From Aspidapion aeneum (taxonomy: Eukaryota; Arthropoda; Insecta; Coleoptera; Brentidae): a stretch of DNA of 64,000 nucleotides. This document shows, one piece after another, positions 42,363 through 54,297 of the stretch (position 1 is the stretch's first letter; each line of letters opens with the position of its first letter). Made by a program: the position numbers and the translations under genes. Location of the stretch: contig OY755042.1 in NCBI GenBank assembly GCA_963576565.1, forward strand, positions 14,607,272-14,671,271. The letters are read 5' to 3'. Below the pieces are notes generated by a model that saw nothing but the letters and a program-made list of their open reading frames with translations, did no database searches and was not told the origin of the DNA.

Positions 42363-43460
42363 CAGGATTAGCAGTTAAAGATGTAAACGTCTTTTTACTC
42401 TTCCATCAATACCTACCACTCCCTTAATATTTAGCTTTTGTTTTCGGGGATACTAGCGGAAATAAGCTATTTAATATAGTATTTTCGATATTGCCCCAAA
42501 ACAGGGAATGATTTAGGCAGTGCCGGTTTTAGGGCCTAACGAGCCCTAGGCGCTAGCGATAAGACGGGCCGGGCCGCCTTCCCCTTAACAAAAACGCTAA
42601 ATAGATTCAGTGGGACAAGTTGTATTTAAAAAAAAAATCATAAAACATTTTGAGTCGAATTTACAGAGAGCATGGATATTCAATATGTGAAACTAAACTG
42701 TTAGATGTTAACTATTATTATTATTATTATTACACAACCCTTATAAAAACATGTCTAGATCCGTAAGACGGACAAAAAAGTCCCTAGACGCCTGGAATTT
42801 TCCCTAGGAATTTATATTTAATTAACAAAAAAAATAAGTTTGGCAGACCATCTTTTCGATTTTGATAATTTTAGGTATATATTATATTATATCTAGAAAA
42901 TTTCAAACTTTTCTAATAACTATTACTTTTAAATTAATTTTTGAAAAAAATTGAATCTTGTAACAATTCCGGTTCATGCACTTGCTGTGTGTCCCCTGAA
43001 TCTGCCACTTTTTGCATGATTACCTATGCAAAAAGGCACAGATATAACTTTGGCACCATAATTTAGTCAATTCAATAATTTGTATTATAAACCAGAACTT
43101 TAGAAGCATTCATTTCTGAGACATTTACAAAAAACTGTTCAAAGGTGATTTAGCATAGAGTTTAATTGGCGTGTGCTAATGGGCTAGGAAGGAATCAGAT
43201 CCGTCATGGATCCATTTATTATTATTATTAGGTATATAATTATTTGGAAAATAAAATTAAATTTTGTGCTCTATTACAAATAATAAACCTACCAAAGAGA
43301 AACGCAGAAAAGTTATTAAATAGTTAAAAGATTTATTTCAAAATTAGCAAAAATTTTTTATCAAAAAATTAGATTTCTTTTAAATTGTTTTTAAAATAGT
43401 TTTTGCTGGAAAGAAGAATTATTGAATTTAAAATCATAAGAGACCACATATAGGACCTAC
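42363..43460. other. unassigned sequence
   Basis: AT-rich with (TTA)n at about 42714-42731 and 43216-43230, and 'GCGCTAGCG' near 42550. No gene, no clear element ends. Confidence 0.35.
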
Positions 43461-43464
43461 TTAC

Positions 43465-43550
43465 TGTTTTTCTAGATCTTCTAAAACTGCTTCCTAAGTC
43501 ATCTCGCACTAAAGCCGTTTGTAAATCCAGTTGGCCCCACGAATCCATAC
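43465..43550 (-). CDS. candidate 5' exon (isoform a, exon 2) of the F-box/LRR gene
   Basis: Acceptor ATATTTAG at 43558-43551 and donor ACA|GTAAGT at 43464-43459. 86 bp: two bases complete a glycine codon, then MDSWGQLDLQTALVRDDLGS and SFRRSRKT, leaving phase 0. Phase 0 fits the F-box exon (TVEKLPDK). Phase 1 entry fits the exon at 58494-58428. Composition and both splice sites look real, but the junctions are inferred. It could also belong to another gene. Confidence 0.45.
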
Positions 43551-43989
43551 CTAAATATTTGGCTAATTTCACATTTATTTAATATACTAAATATTAATTG
43601 CGGTGGTTTAAAATATTAATTAAAATCAAAAACAATATTTCAAATTAAATGTTCCAGACAAACTGATAGATATTCGTTTATTAAATTAACAAAGTCTACT
43701 TAGGCATGACTCCCGTCTGTGGCATTCATTGGCACAGCTCAGACTTGAGCACTGTAAAAATGTCTAATTAGTAAGAGTAGTGACAGTCCGGAACTAAATT
43801 TACATTTGCGAATCCAAATTAAAATGTCTACAGCCAAATGTTTTCTTGAATCAAAGCAGTGCACATTGGTTTTAATCGAACCTAAAGGTGGTCATAATTC
43901 AATTTCTTTGCAAATGTTAAATAAATAATTACCGTTAGTTGGGGTGTTTTTGCCCAATTTTTAAATTTAAATCGTTGTTTTGTCGTAAA

Positions 43990-46900
43990 GAACACCGCAA
44001 ACGTTTACACAGGACTTATGGGAAATTTTTGGCTGGGTGGAATAAGCTATAATTTTAGTATGTTATAGTAGGATATTTATCTAAAAAAATGTAAGTATAG
44101 TTAAATTTTTCTATGTACAGTTTTTGAGATATAAACGATCAAAGTTCGTTAAATGGTCGTTTTTGGGTATGTTCTAAAATTAATATCTCCTACATCTTAA
44201 CCGAATAAAATTCTTTGACTATCAAAATGACTTAGTAAAGGTCTAAGGATAAAGTCACTTATGTTGTCATTCTTGTCGATTTATTAAATAATATACGGGG
44301 GAAAGTCAAAAAAACATTTTTTTTATATCTGCACTATTACAGAATTTTTTAACTAGCACATTTTATTTTGGTACAGATTAATAGTTTTATATAATATTTA
44401 AAGAAAAAAAATATTTTTGTTTGTTGATTTTACTTTTATAGATATTAATTCTTTTATTGCAGTTATTTTTTCTTACTAAATAAAATTGACTTTAGCTGAT
44501 TTAAGCTGTTTTCCGTACGACAAAAATTAATTTGTTAAATATTTTGTAATAAAATACAGCTAAAGAATCTTTTTATTATATAAAAAAAATACTCTGCCAA
44601 TATATGAGCCCCTAAGATCACACTAGGTACTATAGTTATAGTGTACGTGCTAACATAACTAAAAACTGAAATATATTTTATTCAACTCCGGACTAAATGA
44701 CACTTTATTCAACTCCAGACTAAATTACATTTCGTTTAATACCACACAAGCCATGTTTTGACTTAAACTCAAATTTTTGAAATCTACCCCCACCCTTAAA
44801 AAAACAAAAACTAAAATGTATTTTGTTTAACTCCGGACTTAATTACCTTTCGTTTGATATCACACACGCCATATTTTCACGTAAACTCTAATTTTTTTAA
44901 TCTACCCCCACCCCTTTTATACAAAAGAAAATGAAATATATTTTGCTTAACTCTAGATTTAATTACCTTTCGTTTGATATCACACACGCCATATTTTCAC
45001 ATAAACTCTAATTTTTGAAATCTACCCCCACCTTGTGTTTGGTGGATTTTGTTCATTTTTAAATGGGCATCCCGACCCAAGACCCAGCCTAGGTACCAAA
45101 TTTCATTAAAATCGCCCAAGCGGTTTTTGAGTTATGCGCGTTGGTCGTTACAGACAGACAGACAGACATACAGACGGACAGACAGACAGACGGCGCAACA
45201 AAAAAGTTTCAAAATCATCGGAAACGCAAAGATATATAAAATTTTTTAAAATCGGAGCAACTTTTTTTTTCTCGATGACCATAGCTCACACTATTATCGT
45301 ATAGTATATGTGTGAGCTAATACTATAGCTTTTGGTTATGTCAAAGGGTCTTTAAAAAAATATATATATTTTTTTTGCTCTTAAATAATTCCTTAGTTAT
45401 GTTTGAAAAACGGCTCGGTGAATTTTAATTAAACTTTACCTGCTTATTTTTGTAACTTAGCGTCACACTAGGAAAATAGATGTTCTTTTTTTCTGTCTAG
45501 TTTTGAAGATATTAATTTTTGTATCTCTAATTATTCTTATATTTACAGGACAGCGATAAAAAAAAGGTATTTACCGCCCAATTTTTGCAGTACGTACCGA
45601 AATTCTAAACAAATATGAGCCAAAAGAGTAGAAAAATAAAATATATACAGGGCGTCTGAAGAAATAGGTTTATTTAATGCATGAGTTTTATTAGTATTAA
45701 TGCAGAACTTATTTTTTACTAGAAAATGTCAATAGTACGTAACTTTTTGTTAAGCACAAGCTATGGGTGTCATTCTCGGTATTTCCCGAAGCCTCTGTAG
45801 ACCAGCGTATCCTAGGATACTACTGTATACGCAAAAGTAGAGCAAGGACAGTAGGATGCTGCTCTCATATTTGCAGTGTACTATGGTACATAGGATACGC
45901 TCGTTATCAGGGGCATTTAAGGTACCCCAGGCAAAGTTTGCTTTAAAATATATTGGATGCCGCGCAAATAGACCACATAATATTTCTTATATAAGTTAAT
46001 TTCTTTAGTTATTTTCTAATTTAATATATTCCAGTTTATAGTTTAAAAAAGACGTTACTTATTACCATTATATTATTACTATTAAAATACTACAATAAAA
46101 CAAGCCTTTTCTTGAGACACCCTGTATATATTTTATTTTCCTACTGTTTTGGCTATTATTTCTTTAGAGTTTTGGTACGTACAGCAAAAATTGGGCGTTA
46201 AATGCCTTTTTTTTGTCGCCGTCCTGTAAATATAAGATAGAGCTACAAAAATTAATAACTTTAAAACTGGACATTGAAAAAAAAACAGGCAGGTAAAGTT
46301 TAATTAAAATTCATCGAGCCGCTTTCCAAAAATAAATTAAAAATTATATAAAGGCAAAAAAAAATATTTTTTTTAAAAGACCCTTGGACTTAACCAAAAG
46401 CTTTAAATAATAAAAAAAATTTTGGAGCTGTATTTTATTACAAAATATTTAACAAATTGATTTTTGTCATACGGAAATTAGCTTAAAACAGCTTAAGTCA
46501 AGTTTATTTAGTAAAAAAAAATACCTGCAATAAAAAAAATAATATCTGTAAAAGTGGGGGCAATCAAAAAACAAAAATATTTTTTTTCTATAAATATTAT
46601 ATAAAACTTTAAATTGTGCCAAAATAAAAAGTGCTAGTTATAAAATTCGGTAATAGTGCAGATATAAGAAAATGTTTTTTTGACTATCCCCCGTATATTA
46701 TTTATTAAATTGACAAGAATTACATCATAAGTGACTTTGTTTTTAGACATTTACTAACTCATTTTTATGGCCAATTAATTTTTTTCGGTCAAGATGTAAG
46801 TGTCATTATTATTAGTACATACACAAAACGACCATTTAACGAACTTTGACCGTTTATATCTCAAAAACTGTACATAGAAAACCTTCACTTTTCTCACATT

Positions 46901-47005
46901 TTTTTTTAGTTGCATATCCCACTAATAACATGCTAAAATTATAGCCAATTTCACCAAGCCGAAGATTTTCCATAAGGCCTGTGTAAACGGGTGCGGTGTT
47001 ATTTG
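43990..47005. mobile_element. 3-kb foldback element with ~0.95-kb diverged arms
   Basis: Left arm 43990-45670 (with a 737-bp Helitron-like insert at 44585-45321) mirrors right arm about 46095-47005. Matches include 'ACCATTTAACGAACTTTGA' versus 'TCAAAGTTCGTTAAATGGT', 'AAACGTTTACACAGG' versus 'CCTGTGTAAACG', and 'CCCAATTTTTGCAGTACGTACC' (in parts) versus 'GGTACGTACAGC'. The loop (45670-46095) is unique. Arms are clearly diverged, so the element is old. No transposase. Superfamily not assigned. Confidence 0.75.
44585..45321 (-). mobile_element. Helitron-like element, copy E8
   Basis: Inserted into the left arm of the foldback. The right arm gives the uninterrupted sequence, so the insertion point can be read (between TTTATTATATAAAA and CTATAGCTTTTGG). 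It carries ACAGACAG tract 45151-45191, the standard ATATGTGTGAGCTAATA end and a decayed hairpin end (CTAAGATCACACTAGG). Younger than the foldback. Confidence 0.75.
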
Positions 47006-47525
47006 TGAATTTTATAAAAAGCTTTTGATCTATGACTCAAATGACAATTAGGACAACAAAATAACATTACTATTTTTGGCTGATTAAATAAATTAATATA
47101 TAAAAAAAAATAAAAACTGGGTGGGCAAAGTCAGTTTTCCGAATTGGGGCCAATTTGCCCACCTCCTAATTTTTAATGATAAACCCATGTCTCTCCATAG
47201 CAGTTTGGAAACATAGGTTAAACAATCATACAATAGACCTATTTACTCACCTCAGTAGCTCGCCTTTAACCTTTTGGTCCACCAGGAAGTTTGAAGGACA
47301 CAAAAATGGCCTCAAAAATTACGAATCGTTTTAAACCACTCTAGCTGCCGTATATAGGGTTGCCAACCGTACTACTTATATTATATAGTATTGTACAGCG
47401 TGTCCCATTTTCGATGGGATTAAATGGGAAACTCGGTTATTATTAAAGATATCGATTTTCTGATTGCACCTTACCGTGCTCTCTTTTGGAGCCCTTTAAA
47501 ATGGTGTAATCAGATTTTTGCTATA
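47006..47525. other. unassigned sequence between two foldbacks
   Basis: Includes 'TTGCCCACCTCC' and a promoter-like nothing-special AT/GC mix. No gene or repeat end supported. Confidence 0.3.
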
Positions 47526-47529
47526 CCCC

Positions 47530-48775
47530 GTGGTTTCGCTAATACAGGGAGTTTTTGAAAAAATTGCATTTTAATTAATTCCTTGTATCTCGCTTATTTT
47601 GCAAGATATTTTTATTCTGTAAAAACCTTTCTGTGGCAACTTTTTTAGAGAAAAATAATGACGTCAATTTTTTAAAATATTGTTTAGTTTTTGAGATATG
47701 GTATTTATCACAAAAAAATTAAATACGGACCTGGATTTTTTTTATTACTACTTTCATTGGTTCCATGCTATTATTACCTTAAAATTATAAAACTTTAATA
47801 TTTTTTTGATTTAGGGTTAAAAAAAAACTATTTAATATTTGAAAAAAAAAATTATAGTCCGAACCTGAAAATTTCCAACGTAATTATAAATTAAAAATTG
47901 CAAGACACACTAGTTGAACGATTTTTAGTTTATATAAATAATAACAATAATAAAGTAAAAAACGTTAAAAAGTTACAAAAATAATATCATACTAATTATT
48001 TCATGGTAGCACAGCAGGTCGTGAAATTTACAAAACAAAAGCGTGGAATGAACATTGTCTTTTTACTTGTCATTTACGGAATGGCTTACAATTATTTTAA
48101 ACTGGCTAGAAATCGAACATATCCAGATTTTGAAAAATGTGATATGTTTGACTGCTTCATTCATGCAACAAAATCCCAATATTTAAATGGCAGAAATATT
48201 TTTATGCAAAATGCGGTAAGAAAAATTACTCAAAAATGCCAACAATGTCTTACACATAATGGTAATCAGAAAAATTAGTTATTTTTTATAATTTGTTTTT
48301 CTTTTAGTTTTTCGTAGACTTTGTTTCAAATAAATCTGTAAATTAACGTAAAACCATTTTAATATGCTAAGTATCAAAACAGTTAAACGAAAAATTGTTT
48401 ATCTAGCAATTTTTAATTTATATTTATGTTAAAAATATCCAGGTTCGGACTAATTTTTTTTTTAATATTAAATATTTTTTTTACGTTAAAACAAAAAATT
48501 TTTAAATTTTTATTATTTTATGATAATACTAGCATGAAACCAATCAAAATAGTAATAAAAAAAATCCAGGTCCGTATTTAATTTTTTTATGATAAATACC
48601 ATATCTCAAAAACTAAACAATATTTTAAAAAGTTGACAACGTCATTATTTTCTTCTAAAAAGATTGCCATAAAAAGACTTTTACAGAATAAAAATATCTC
48701 GCAAAATAAGCGAGATACAAGGGAATTCAATGCAATTCTTAGAAGCAAAATCCCCCATAGCAATGAGAAATTAAA
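47530..48775. mobile_element. 1.2-kb foldback element with ~0.4-kb arms
   Basis: Arms 47530-47935 and 48365-48775 mirror each other. Examples are 'CTTGTATCTCGCTTATTTTG' versus 'CAAAATAAGCGAGATACAAG', 'ATTTAATTTTTTTATGATAA' as the inverse of TTATCACAAAAAAATTAAAT, and 'CCAGGTTCGGAC' versus 'GTCCGAACCTG'. The loop (about 47940-48360) holds a 91-codon ORF (48003-48278). No target duplication seen. Confidence 0.75.
48003..48278 (+). CDS. hypothetical 91-aa ORF in foldback loop
   Basis: MVAQQVVKFTKQKRGMNIVF, one hydrophobic stretch (VFLLVIYGMAYNYF), then NRTYPDFEKCDMFDCFIHAT and a CQQCLTHNG end. Four cysteines. It fills the loop between the arms, which is otherwise the least AT-rich part. I do not recognise it. 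It could be a remnant of the element's own gene, or chance. Confidence 0.25.
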   Translation: MVAQQVVKFTKQKRGMNIVFLLVIYGMAYNYFKLARNRTYPDFEKCDMFDCFIHATKSQYLNGRNIFMQNAVRKITQKCQQCLTHNGNQKN

Positions 48776-49129
48776 AAGTATTTTTAAGTCCAAAAATGTG
48801 CGTACTATGTACCTACACTACGTCGCAGAGTTACGTACTATGTATGTACATGGTACGTACTTGTGCTGTCTGGGTATGTTAACAAAAAATTTTTTTAACT
48901 GGTAACCTTTGGGATCACACCAGATAACATCTATGGTAAAGAGGTTACGTTAATCTGGTGATTCTCTGAATGGATTCCGTGACCTGGCGATTCAGGAAAT
49001 CTTGACATGGGACAGGGTATATGGAGTGCCTATTTTGAGCTAGCAGCTTGTGCCGGCACACATTGTGACTCTCTGTACCCTCTTGATTATGTCAAAAGGT
49101 TTATGACCCACTGGTGGTCTAAGGCTACA

Positions 49130-49310
49130 ACCAGTGGCGCACCCAGGAATTTATCTTGGGGAAGCCCGAGGCCTCTGGCCCCGAAGCCTTATGATGGCGA
49201 ATTTTATACTCCGTAATCTTTTTATTCATGAAATATGTAGAAAATATCTAAAACAATCTTAGGCTTGGGGTGGGACCGGGCCGAACCCCCCCCCCCCCTA
49301 TGCTACAACC
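49130..49310. repeat. CAGTGGCGCACCCAGG-type MITE fragment
   Basis: Starts CAGTGGCGCACCCAGGAATT, with 'GAAATATGCAG/GAAATATGTAG' and a C-run near 49290. A similar 'TGTTCATGAAATATGCAGAAAA' block lies at about 56254-56275. Only one end is clear. Confidence 0.4.
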
Positions 49311-49899
49311 ATGGCATTATGTGGTATAAATCATGATGACTAAGTTTCTGGCCTAAAATATAATTTGAAGTCCGGGTTCTATTTACTAGATAGTATTTAT
49401 ATTATTATCTGAGTCGAACACAGTAGGTACATGGTGCAAAACGGGCCCAGAAAAGCGTGCCTAGGTGCCAGGTTAGATCATTTAAGGGTGCTAACCGCCA
49501 CTACTCTACATTCATACATTTTTATTCGCAAGATACTTTTTAGGAGGCGCGAGTGTTGAAAGGAACAGCTTAATTTTGAAAAATAATTATTGGAGCATGA
49601 TTCCCTTTTTAACAGTGTATAAGTTAGTGCAATCAAATTAACAGCAAACTCTCCAGCGGGGTCCGTTTTTTCAGAAATTGTAAAAAAAAAATTAAAAAAC
49701 CACATGTTTGTCACCAGTTCTGCCCGATTATCTTAAAAACCAAGCCCTCTATAAAAACTTGTCTTCTATAGTCGATTATAGAGAATGAAAATTCCTTTTA
49801 AACTGTGTACCATAAGGTAAGATTTATGTTCAGAATAAAACTTCACAGGCGTCCGTAAATAAAATCAATTTCAAAATTTCATCAATCAACAGAATAAGA

Positions 49900-50230
49900 C
49901 AATTACACAATGTTATTGTGTAAAAATGTTTTCATACTTGAATATTTTTTTATAAAATTATACCAAATTTTTGCACAAAATTATGCAATTTTTCCAAAAT
50001 TTTAAAAAAATTAATGCAAAATAACAACAAATTGTGCAAAAGTATGTGAATTTTTTTTTATACAGGCCTGTACAATAACATCTTACACAGCATTGTGCAA
50101 AAAAAAACAGTTGCACAATTCTAAAATTTTTCAACAAATTCCATTGCACAAATCTATTAAAAAATTTTGGAAACAAATTGTGCAAAAAATATTAACAATT
50201 AATTGTTGAAAAAAATTACATGTTTCTCTG
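49900..50230. repeat. TTGTGCAA-rich low-complexity hairpin region
   Basis: About ten copies of TTGTGCAAAA, TTTGCACAA or near matches in both orientations over 300 bp, with TACAGGCCTGTA (50061-50072) in the middle. Folds on itself. No coding meaning. Confidence 0.4.
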
Positions 50231-50399
50231 TGCGGTATAAAACCATAATACAACTATGATAAGTTAAAATAACAGAAAATTTGACAGCTGTTACCGTTAT
50301 TGTTTCTAAGAATAATGGTAACATTCAGGGCAAAAAATATACGTTATAATTTAGTACTTTTACACTCGTACACTTTTTGTTTGTTTATAATTGTATATT

Positions 50400-50630
50400 T
50401 ATTTTTAAGTGGGGGGCCAGAGGGCCCCCCCTCTCCCAAACATATAACTTATTTTTTAGTTTTGCAGCATCACTTATTTAAAATTTGTCACAAATTCTAC
50501 CTAATTTTTTTAAATTAATCTTCTTCAGTTACTAAATTTCACACCTCAATTTCTATCAAAAACCACTATTTTTTTTTATGTTGGGTGCCACTTTGGCCCC
50601 TCCCCCCGGAAATCCTGGATCCGCCAATGC
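50400..50630. repeat. CGGATCCAGG-type MITE fragment
   Basis: Right end CCCGGAAATCCTGGATCCGCCAATGC resembles the hAT-type MITE end at 33340-33368. The left side has 'GGGGGGCCAGAGGGCCCCCC'. Diverged; target duplication not visible. Confidence 0.4.
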
Positions 50631-50639
50631 ATTAAAAAA

Positions 50640-52480
50640 ACAATAAAAAACTAACCTTAAAAAATAACGGTAACTTTAAAGGACGGTAACCGTAAGTACC
50701 GGGGGCCGTTACCGAAAATAACAAAATAAGAGCGAGAAGCTGCTAATGCGCAGACTCAGTAATAACAATAACGGTAACATATGTAAAATACGTGACCCAA
50801 AATGTCCCTATTGTTAAATGCTGCTTCCGCGATCGGCGATAATAATTCTCCACGAGCAAAAATGAAATTTTGCACAAATGTACGTTAAGAAGCACGGTAA
50901 CATTGGACAGATCATAAAAATTAAAGTGCCTCATTTTGAAGCTTTTCTGAACTGAAGTCAATAGATTTAGACCAAATTTTGAACATTTATAGACCAAACC
51001 GTTTTCTCAGTAACTGCCTAATTAGTACTATTTGGTTTTTGAGTTCTTGATAACTTTTCAAGCAAAGTTTTTGCCTTTTTACGTTTGTAAAATTTCTAAC
51101 TTCCTTTTAGTACATCAGATGGATAATAACAGCTGAGAGCCAGAAACAAAAAATTTTTTACACTTCAGAGACCAAAAACGAATTTTAGTTCTCATTCCAA
51201 AGACTAAATAAAATAAATCAGCGAGGTAAAATAAATCAGCGGAGTAAAATAAAATTTGGGACATTAAACAAAAAGTGAGGAACTAAAAGACGTGACCACA
51301 TGACTATTAATGCCTAGGCGTATTAGAATAGAATAGTTATTTATTGAAAAAAAGTTTAATACTCGTACATGTTTATAGATAGAAATATCATAGCTTCCCT
51401 CTTCTCTTGTTCAGAGATGAAAATCAGTGGTCAATTCCAAACCGGTGTGTAGACCACCATTTTGCCAAAAAAACTATCCCCACAAAAAAAAATGATAACG
51501 CAAAAAAAAATTCAATAAGTAGTTTTTTAAAAAACTAATTTATAAAAATAAGGAAAATTTTAACAAAAAAATATTTTTAAGAATAACACTTTTTTTAAAA
51601 GTAGTTTTTTCAAACTAATTTATAAAAAAGATTAAAAAAAATGTTTGGAATAAATTTTTTTCAAAAACTAATTTATAAAAAAAATAATAAATTATTTTTT
51701 TTTAAATATTTTTCAAAAATATGTTTACTACACGACTTAAACAATATTGCATTCTTAAATCTCGTCGGTGGCGTATTGTCCCCCCGTAAAATTTTTTACA
51801 CATAAAACTAAAACTGTTGGTAAAATCTGTAAAAATTGCAGTTAAAAAACAAAAAGATTTAATTCCAGAAAATTCGAGAAGTACCAGTTGGGTGGAAGAG
51901 CGGGAGTCTACGGTGGCGCTGCAGTCGACAGGTCTGTGAAGCTCGAGTGACGAGGCTCTGTTTGTTTCTTTTTACCACGACATAGCTCTTCGAGGTTTGT
52001 TTGAAGGCCGTACGATAAATAAAATCGGAGTTATGAAATGGCCCCTCAGGTTAACTGTTAACCTAGGGGGCCAACGATTTTTCGAAAACGGCTGCAGCTA
52101 TAAAATTATTTGCAACGTAACAAATTAACAACAAATTAGCTATAAACTGTTGCAATAAAATTATTTGGGTACCCTTATAAATTATTTGGGCCACTTATCA
52201 TGGCCCTCTCAGGTTAACCCACATAATGCGTAATAAACTAAGCTCGGGCTTCGGAGACGGTCAGAACAGGAAGCTGACCCTGATCAGGTTTTTTCCATTT
52301 CCACCACGGGTTCTCAGAACTGTTGAGATTTATCAAAGAAATTTAAGTAAACTTGGGTTTTTGATATTTCTGATCGAATAATATAATAGGTTTTTAGTAA
52401 TTTGGTGTATATTTAAACCATAAACATAAAGTCAAAAGTTTCGTGACCCTCAGCAGGTAAAATAATGTTGTTTCTGTTGA
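50640..52480. other. AT-rich sequence with direct repeats, no gene
   Basis: 51520-51720 repeats 'AAAACTAATTTATAAAAA' four times. 51885-52010 is GC-richer ('GGTGGCGCTGCAGTCGAC') without an ORF or splice signals that I trust. Confidence 0.35.
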
Positions 52481-52487
52481 ATTAAAT

Positions 52488-52650
52488 CAGGGGGGGATGT
52501 ACAAATTATATTTAAGGGGGGAAATATCATAATAAATCTTGCATCAAACTATTTTGCATAGTGACCAAGAGGTTTATTCTGTGTATATAGTTTGAGATTT
52601 GGGAGGGGGGACTTTTCCGTTTGTCCCCTCCCGTAGATCCGCGCCTGATT
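52488..52650. repeat. short C-run MITE, inverted relative of 24556-24716
   Basis: GGGGGGATGTAC at the left, 'GACCAAGAGGTTTATTCTGTG', 'ATATAGTTTGAGATTTGG', then 'CCCCTCCCGTAGATCC' at the right. Blocks match 24556-24716 in reverse. Confidence 0.5.
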
Positions 52651-54297
52651 TAATACTGTTGACGGTTTGAAAAGCATTTCATGCCGTGAGCCAGCCACGT
52701 CACAGCATATTGCCCAAAAAACTTATTTACTTTGAAATTTTGTGTCGGACACCAACCGCTATGCACCACAGTTCTAAGCGTTTCTGATTTTTTTAAAAGC
52801 TGTCATTTAGGGTTAAACTGCTTGCAATCATTAATCCTGAAAATTATACTTATCAACTTACCCAAGTTTGCTACTTTCGCTTGATTACATCGAAAACAAA
52901 CCCTCCAGCTAGCAAAAATTACCGTAGTTGCTATCGAAAACAAGTCTCTAGGTTTCATATTTAAAACTCAATTATCGTCTTTCCCGTATAATAACGATCT
53001 AACAAAATTGAAAATTTCCTAAAAAAAAAATTGATTACCTGATTATTTAGAGCCAAGCGTAGACGAGACTCGAGGCGGGTGAAAAATTAAGTGTTTTTTG
53101 GTCGCCAAGTTTTTCCAAGGCAGATTTTTTAAAAGCGTAATTTTTAAACACTTGCTTGATAATGAAATAAATTAGTGAAGGCCTTTAAATTTTCTCCAAA
53201 GCAAATTTTCAAGCCCAATTAATCAAAGTAATGAAACCTACGAGTATCTTAAATAATTACTTTGGATGTAAGTAACGATCGGTACCGAATATGCTTGTTA
53301 TACACCAATATAAAGCCGAAAGACACTCGATCACAGTTCCTTCCCCTCCCAGTGATTTCGTCATTAATTTTAAAGGTTTGTATTAGGAAAAATGAAAATA
53401 TCTATAGTTCTCGCCATAGACAGTTACACTTTTGTGACGTTTCCAGCCTCTTTATTTATCATATGCATTATGAGAGCAAAAAAAAATATCGGAAAAACGG
53501 CATGTCTTTGAGTTGTTTTTAAATGTTCGTTTTTGAGAGTGACAGTGTTTCTCTTTTAATTTTATACCAAAATAACATATTTAATTTTTAATATATATTA
53601 TTAAGTCACAAAAATGTTATTGCGTATGGAAAGGACTATAGATTACGGGTGAAATATGGATTTTGTGATAAGGCCTCTCCTAGTGATTACGTCATGGTGT
53701 GTATCAAGAAAAATTAAAATATCTACATTACGGGTGAAATATGGATTTTGTCTTGAAAAATAATACAAATAATAACAATTTTTTTCTTAGACAACTCCCT
53801 ACCCCTCTTGTCAGTGTACGAACAGTATTTATTAAAACTACATTTCTCATCGTATTCGCGGGCAAAGTGGAACGCCGCACTGTTATGGGAGTCATGCAGG
53901 ATTTGGCCATTTATGACCATGCACCGTGTCAGCGTCCATGCTCTTGTTATAACATGCGTATTAAATTATATTTGTATAGTAAACAAATAGTATTTTTGGA
54001 AGTTATGAACTCATTAGCCACGGCCCCATTTAAATTTCTTTGGTTAAAGGTTAGGATTAAAGGAGCACTGGACACAGCAAGACCGCCGCGTCATGTGAAA
54101 TATCTTGCGAATTTCAAACTAGGCTCAATTTTTACAACAGTTTCACAAACATAGCACTCCTTGTATATTTTTACCTCCAAATAAGTTCAACTTTGCAAAA
54201 ATCAAACTCAAAACACTGATTGCGAAGGACAATACAACACCGCATTTTTCACAAACACATTTTTTTACTGTTATGCGCACTCGCAAGGAGATCCCTA
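52651..54297. other. unassigned region with a short direct repeat
   Basis: 'TTACGGGTGAAATATGGATTTTGT' (in two parts) occurs at 53643 and 53727, next to 'GTGATTACGTCAT', with a more distant copy at 53350-53420. The 137-codon plus-strand ORF (53741-54154) starts inside this repeat and shows no family features, so I do not call it a gene. Confidence 0.35.

Noticed and set aside
53741..54154. 137-codon plus-strand ORF
   Set aside because: It begins within a local direct repeat, has no recognisable domain and has rival minus-strand ORFs over the same bases. There is no splice or homology support.
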